Of a DNA stretch of 8,208 nt, positions 5,419 through 8,208 are shown piece by piece. The notes below the pieces were generated by a model. That model saw only the letters and a program-made list of their open reading frames with translations. It did no database searches and was not told where the DNA came from. How positions within the stretch are numbered: position 1 is the stretch's first letter; each line of letters opens with the position of its first letter. Origin of the DNA: Gemmatimonadota bacterium (GTDB lineage Bacteria > Gemmatimonadota > Gemmatimonadetes > Longimicrobiales > Gaopeijiaceae); NCBI GenBank assembly GCA_030618065.1, contig JAUXEE010000066.1, positions 1 to 8,208 of the forward strand, given 5' to 3'. A program made the translations under genes and the position numbers.

Positions 5419-6684
5419 ATGACTAATGACCCCTCCACCCTCCAGATCGACCTGGAGGAGCAGGACGCCTGGCGGCGACGCCTCACAGTGACGGTACCTG
5501 CAGGCTCGGTTCAGACCGAGCGCAGGAAGATTATCCAGAAGCTGGGAGGGAAACTCAAACTCCCGGGGTTTCGGAAGGGCAAAGTCCCCTCCCATGTGGT
5601 GGAGCAACGTTTTGGATCTGCCCTGGATCAGGAACTTCTGGACAAAGTCATTGGGGACGCATATCGGCAGGCCCTCCAAGCCGAATCCTTGGAGCCCATC
5701 TCGGAAGGGAAGGTCGAGGATGTGGAGTATCAACCTCGGGAGGATCTCACCTTCTCCATCTCCTTCGACATCCAGCCTGTCATCGAGCTGGAACGCCTGG
5801 GCGGATTCACCGTACAACGGCCCAAGATCGAGGTCGCGGAAGAAGATATCGATCGAGTAGTGACCCGCCTTCGAGACCAGGCGGGAGTGTGGAAACCGAT
5901 AGAGGACGGGACGGTTGAAGACGGGAACCTGATGACCCTCGAGATCCAGCGGTTGGAGGAGGGGGAGCCCGCCGGGGATAGCCGGCCGTACGAGATCGTG
6001 CTGGGAGACGGCGAGGCCATTCCCGAGGTCGAGGACGCCATCCGCACGCTGGCCGTGGGTGAAACGGGTGAGTTCACCGTCACCTTTCCCGATGACTTCC
6101 CCGATGAGGAGCGCCGGGGAGAGAAGCAGCACCTTCGGATCTCTCTCCAAGGCGAGAAGGTCAAAGAAATACCTGCACTCACCGACGAATTCGCCCGGTC
6201 CCAGGGTGACTTCGAGGACGTAGAGACTTTGAAGGCCCGAATCCTGGAGGACCTGGAGAGGGAAGCGGAGAATCAGGCCGAGTCGGTGGTCCGATCCCAA
6301 TTGGTGGAGCACCTGCTGGACGCCAACCCCTTCCAGGTCCCCAACTCCATGACGGACCGATATCTGGAATCCGTCTTGGGTGACACTTCCAAGTTTAATC
6401 CTGAGATCCTTGCACAAACTCGAGAAAAGCTGCGCCCCGAGGCGGAAAAGGCCGCGAAAAAGATCCTCCTGGTCAACCGGGTGGCCGAGCTTCAGGGCCT
6501 GATGGCCACCGAGGACGAGGTGGATGACAGGGTCCAGGAGATCGCTGAGAAGAATGACGCGAAGCCGGCCCAGGTGTACGCCAACCTGCAGAAGGCCGGG
6601 AGCCTGGAGGCCCTGGAGAGGGAGATCACGGACCGGAAGGTGTACGAGTTCCTCAAGGGCGAGTCCACCATCGATCAGGAATAG
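5419..6684 (+). CDS. tig: Trigger factor (ribosome-associated chaperone)
   Basis: Ribosome-docked chaperone that meets nascent chains at the exit tunnel, 421 residues from the ATG at 5419. The N-terminal ribosome-binding domain carries the signature GFRKGKVP (50-57 in this numbering). A FKBP-like PPIase domain follows at about 160-250, then the helical C-terminal substrate-cradling domain to the end. The PPIase region keeps the fold pattern, but the usual IPGFE is IPEVE here and a second pocket aromatic is replaced by leucine, so isomerase activity is doubtful. A TTG at 5413 is in frame two codons upstream. I prefer the ATG because GAG at 5410-5412 is suitably spaced from it while nothing purine-rich precedes the TTG. 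The site is weak either way. tig lies 65 nt after tRNA-Leu with no terminator between, and 20 nt before clpP, heading the tig-clpP-clpX operon. Confidence 0.96.
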   Translation: MTNDPSTLQIDLEEQDAWRRRLTVTVPAGSVQTERRKIIQKLGGKLKLPGFRKGKVPSHVVEQRFGSALDQELLDKVIGDAYRQALQAESLEPISEGKVEDVEYQPREDLTFSISFDIQPVIELERLGGFTVQRPKIEVAEEDIDRVVTRLRDQAGVWKPIEDGTVEDGNLMTLEIQRLEEGEPAGDSRPYEIVLGDGEAIPEVEDAIRTLAVGETGEFTVTFPDDFPDEERRGEKQHLRISLQGEKVKEIPALTDEFARSQGDFEDVETLKARILEDLEREAENQAESVVRSQLVEHLLDANPFQVPNSMTDRYLESVLGDTSKFNPEILAQTREKLRPEAEKAAKKILLVNRVAELQGLMATEDEVDDRVQEIAEKNDAKPAQVYANLQKAGSLEALEREITDRKVYEFLKGESTIDQE

Positions 6685-6704
6685 AAGGAGAAACCGAGAG
6701 AGAG

Positions 6705-7355
6705 ATGCCCATATATCCGCCGTACGTCATCGAGCGCACCAGTCGGGGTGAGCGCAGTTACGACATCTTCAGCCGCCTTCTCATGGACCGTATCGTCTTC
6801 CTGGGGAGCGCCGTGGATGACAATGTGGCCAACATCATCATTGCCCAGCTCCTCTTTCTGGACGCCGATGACCCGGAACGGGATATCTACCTCTATATCA
6901 ACTCGCCGGGGGGAAGTGTCTATTCCGGTTTGGCCATTTATGACACGATGCGCCACCTGAGGGCGCCGGTTTCGACCTTCTGCGTGGGTATGGCCGCTTC
7001 CATGGGGGCTGTGCTGGTCGCCGCGGGGGAAAAAGGGAAGCGAGCTGCCCTTCCCAACTCCAGGATCATGATCCACCAGCCATCGTCCGGGGCTCAGGGT
7101 ACCGCTGCAGACATCGAGATCGCGGCCAAGGAGATCCTCCACATCAGGGGACGCTTGAACGAAATCCTGGCTTTCCACACGGGGCAAAGCACGGAGAGGA
7201 TCGCGGAGGACGTGGACCGGGACCGGTTCATGAGCCCACCGGAGGCCATGGAATACGGAATCATCGATCGAGTCCTGGAGGTAGGAGACTCGGGTCGGGA
7301 AGTGAAGAAACCGGTGGATTCGGACCATCCGGATCCGCAGCCCAAATCCAAATAG
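6705..7355 (+). CDS. clpP: ATP-dependent Clp protease proteolytic subunit ClpP
   Basis: Self-compartmentalised serine protease subunit (two heptameric rings) that degrades proteins unfolded and delivered by ClpX, 216 residues. The triad is complete: Ser99 in GMAASMGA, His124 in MIHQP and Asp173 in DRDRF, with spacings of 25 and 49 residues, identical to E. coli ClpP. The SPGGSVYSG glycine-rich strand region (67-75) that lines the active site is intact. The protein begins almost directly with the PYVIERTSRGERSYD segment, so there is at most a very short propeptide. The C-terminal tail (about 195-216) is polar and Pro/Asp/Lys-rich. AAGGAG (6685-6690) directly follows the tig stop but lies 14 nt from the ATG; a GAGAGAGAG run abuts the ATG and may contribute. 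The 20-nt spacing to tig implies one transcript. Confidence 0.98.
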   Translation: MPIYPPYVIERTSRGERSYDIFSRLLMDRIVFLGSAVDDNVANIIIAQLLFLDADDPERDIYLYINSPGGSVYSGLAIYDTMRHLRAPVSTFCVGMAASMGAVLVAAGEKGKRAALPNSRIMIHQPSSGAQGTAADIEIAAKEILHIRGRLNEILAFHTGQSTERIAEDVDRDRFMSPPEAMEYGIIDRVLEVGDSGREVKKPVDSDHPDPQPKSK

Positions 7356-7370
7356 AGTACAAGACCATGG

Positions 7371-7391
7371 ATCGGGGGACGATTCCCCGAT
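7371..7391 (+). promoter_or_regulatory. Intercistronic hairpin between clpP and clpX
   Basis: ATCGGGG (7371-7377) pairs perfectly with CCCCGAT (7385-7391) around a 7-nt loop, and G-U pairs could extend both ends. Only TT follows before the clpX ribosome binding site GGAGG (7394-7398), so it is not a convincing terminator. Its position suggests an effect on clpX translation, or protection or processing of the mRNA between the two genes. Confidence 0.5.
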
Positions 7392-7404
7392 TTGGAGGAA
7401 AGCC

Positions 7405-8208
7405 ATGAGCGCGACGGGCGACAAACACCTTCGGTGCAGCTTCTGCGGCAAGTCCAAGGACAGCGTCAAGAAGTTCATCTCCGGGCCATCCGTATACATC
7501 TGCAACGAGTGTGTCTCCCTCTGTAATGAGATCCTGGCGGAGGAAGAGGAACGGGAAGCCGTAGAAGCACAGCTTCCCAGCCCCACGCCCATCGAGATCA
7601 AGGACATCCTGGACGAGTACGTCATTGGGCAGGACGAGGCCAAACGAGCCTTGGCCGTATCGGTTTACAACCATTACAAGCGGGTGAATCACCAGGGTGT
7701 CCTGGATGAGGTGGAAATCGAGAAGGCCAATATCCTCCTCATGGGCCCCACGGGAGTCGGGAAAACACTCCTGGCCCAGACGCTGGCTCGCATGCTCCAC
7801 GTCCCGTTCACCATCGCGGACGCCACCACCCTGACTGAAGCTGGATACGTGGGGGAGGACGTAGAGAACATCCTGGTTCGTCTCCTTCAGGCTGCCGATT
7901 TCAACGTCAGTGAGGCGGAACGAGGCATCGTCTACATCGATGAACTGGACAAGATCGCCCGGAAGTCCGAAAACCCATCCATCACACGAGATGTCTCGGG
8001 GGAAGGGGTCCAACAAGCCCTCCTGAAAATTCTCGAAGGTACCGTTGCCTCGGTGCCACCTCAGGGAGGGAGAAAGCACCCACAGCAGGAATACATCCAG
8101 GTCGACACCCGAAACATCCTCTTCATTTGCGGAGGGGCTTTCGACGGGTTGGAGAAGATCGTCGAATCCCGGGTCGGGAAGCGGCAGATCGGCTTCACCG
8201 GAAAAGAC
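7405..8208 (+). CDS. clpX: ATP-dependent Clp protease ATPase subunit ClpX (N-terminal 268 residues, cut by window edge)
   Basis: AAA+ unfoldase that recognises tagged or specific substrates, unfolds them and threads them into ClpP. The frame is open from the ATG at 7405 to the right edge. The N-terminal zinc-binding domain has C11, C14, C33 and C36 (CSFC...CNEC). The AAA+ module shows Walker A GPTGVGKT (114-121), pore-1 loop GYVG (147-150), Walker B IVYIDE (175-180) and the pore RKH motif (223-225), all in family order. About 268 of roughly 420-430 expected residues are present; sensor 2 and the IGF loop that docks on ClpP lie partly or wholly beyond the edge. The start has GGAGG at 7394-7398, 6 nt upstream. 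It lies 49 nt after clpP, behind a short hairpin. Identity is certain. Confidence 0.98.
   Translation, partial: MSATGDKHLRCSFCGKSKDSVKKFISGPSVYICNECVSLCNEILAEEEEREAVEAQLPSPTPIEIKDILDEYVIGQDEAKRALAVSVYNHYKRVNHQGVLDEVEIEKANILLMGPTGVGKTLLAQTLARMLHVPFTIADATTLTEAGYVGEDVENILVRLLQAADFNVSEAERGIVYIDELDKIARKSENPSITRDVSGEGVQQALLKILEGTVASVPPQGGRKHPQQEYIQVDTRNILFICGGAFDGLEKIVESRVGKRQIGFTGKD

Noticed and set aside
5175..5426. 83-codon frame running through the tRNA-Leu gene
   Set aside because: It overlaps the whole tRNA and its promoter and has no protein-like features.

Overview
The window is GC-rich chromosomal DNA from a free-living bacterium. It holds a compact run of protein-quality-control genes with no phage, IS or CRISPR signal. 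Every gene uses ordinary bacterial starts and mostly clear purine-rich ribosome binding sites. The lineage cannot be fixed by eye. A GC-rich Gram-negative with a periplasm is suggested by the two-PDZ HtrA with an N-terminal signal/anchor; something like Gemmatimonadota or a delta-proteobacterial relative is a guess only.

Left part, minus strand (1-1016): a rhomboid intramembrane protease gene is followed, with a 4-bp ATGA overlap, by the start of an unrecognised membrane-anchored protein that runs off the left edge. A 292-bp divergent spacer (1017-1308) separates them from dnaK. It carries two near-identical dyad boxes exactly 30 bp apart and a sigma-54-like -24/-12 candidate facing dnaK. No CIRCE element was seen.

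Middle (1309-5076): a complete dnaK, without grpE or dnaJ beside it, ends in a strong hairpin terminator. A 258-bp spacer follows, with an inverted repeat and a three-copy 15-bp tandem repeat that contains -10-like hexamers. It leads into an HtrA/Deg serine protease with two PDZ domains and enlarged loops around the active site, closed by a very strong GC hairpin terminator.

Right part (5077-8208): a tRNA-Leu(UAG) with its own probable promoter lies 65 nt upstream of tig (trigger factor). No terminator lies between them. tig, clpP and clpX follow in the widely conserved order, with clpX cut by the right edge. A short hairpin sits directly in front of the clpX ribosome binding site.

Together the genes cover folding at the ribosome (trigger factor), general ATP-driven folding (DnaK), cytosolic degradation (ClpXP), envelope proteolysis (HtrA) and intramembrane proteolysis (rhomboid). 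I see no wholly new system. The points most worth checking are the non-coding regulatory architecture upstream of dnaK and htrA, the apparently degenerate PPIase domain of trigger factor, and the unknown partner of the rhomboid.
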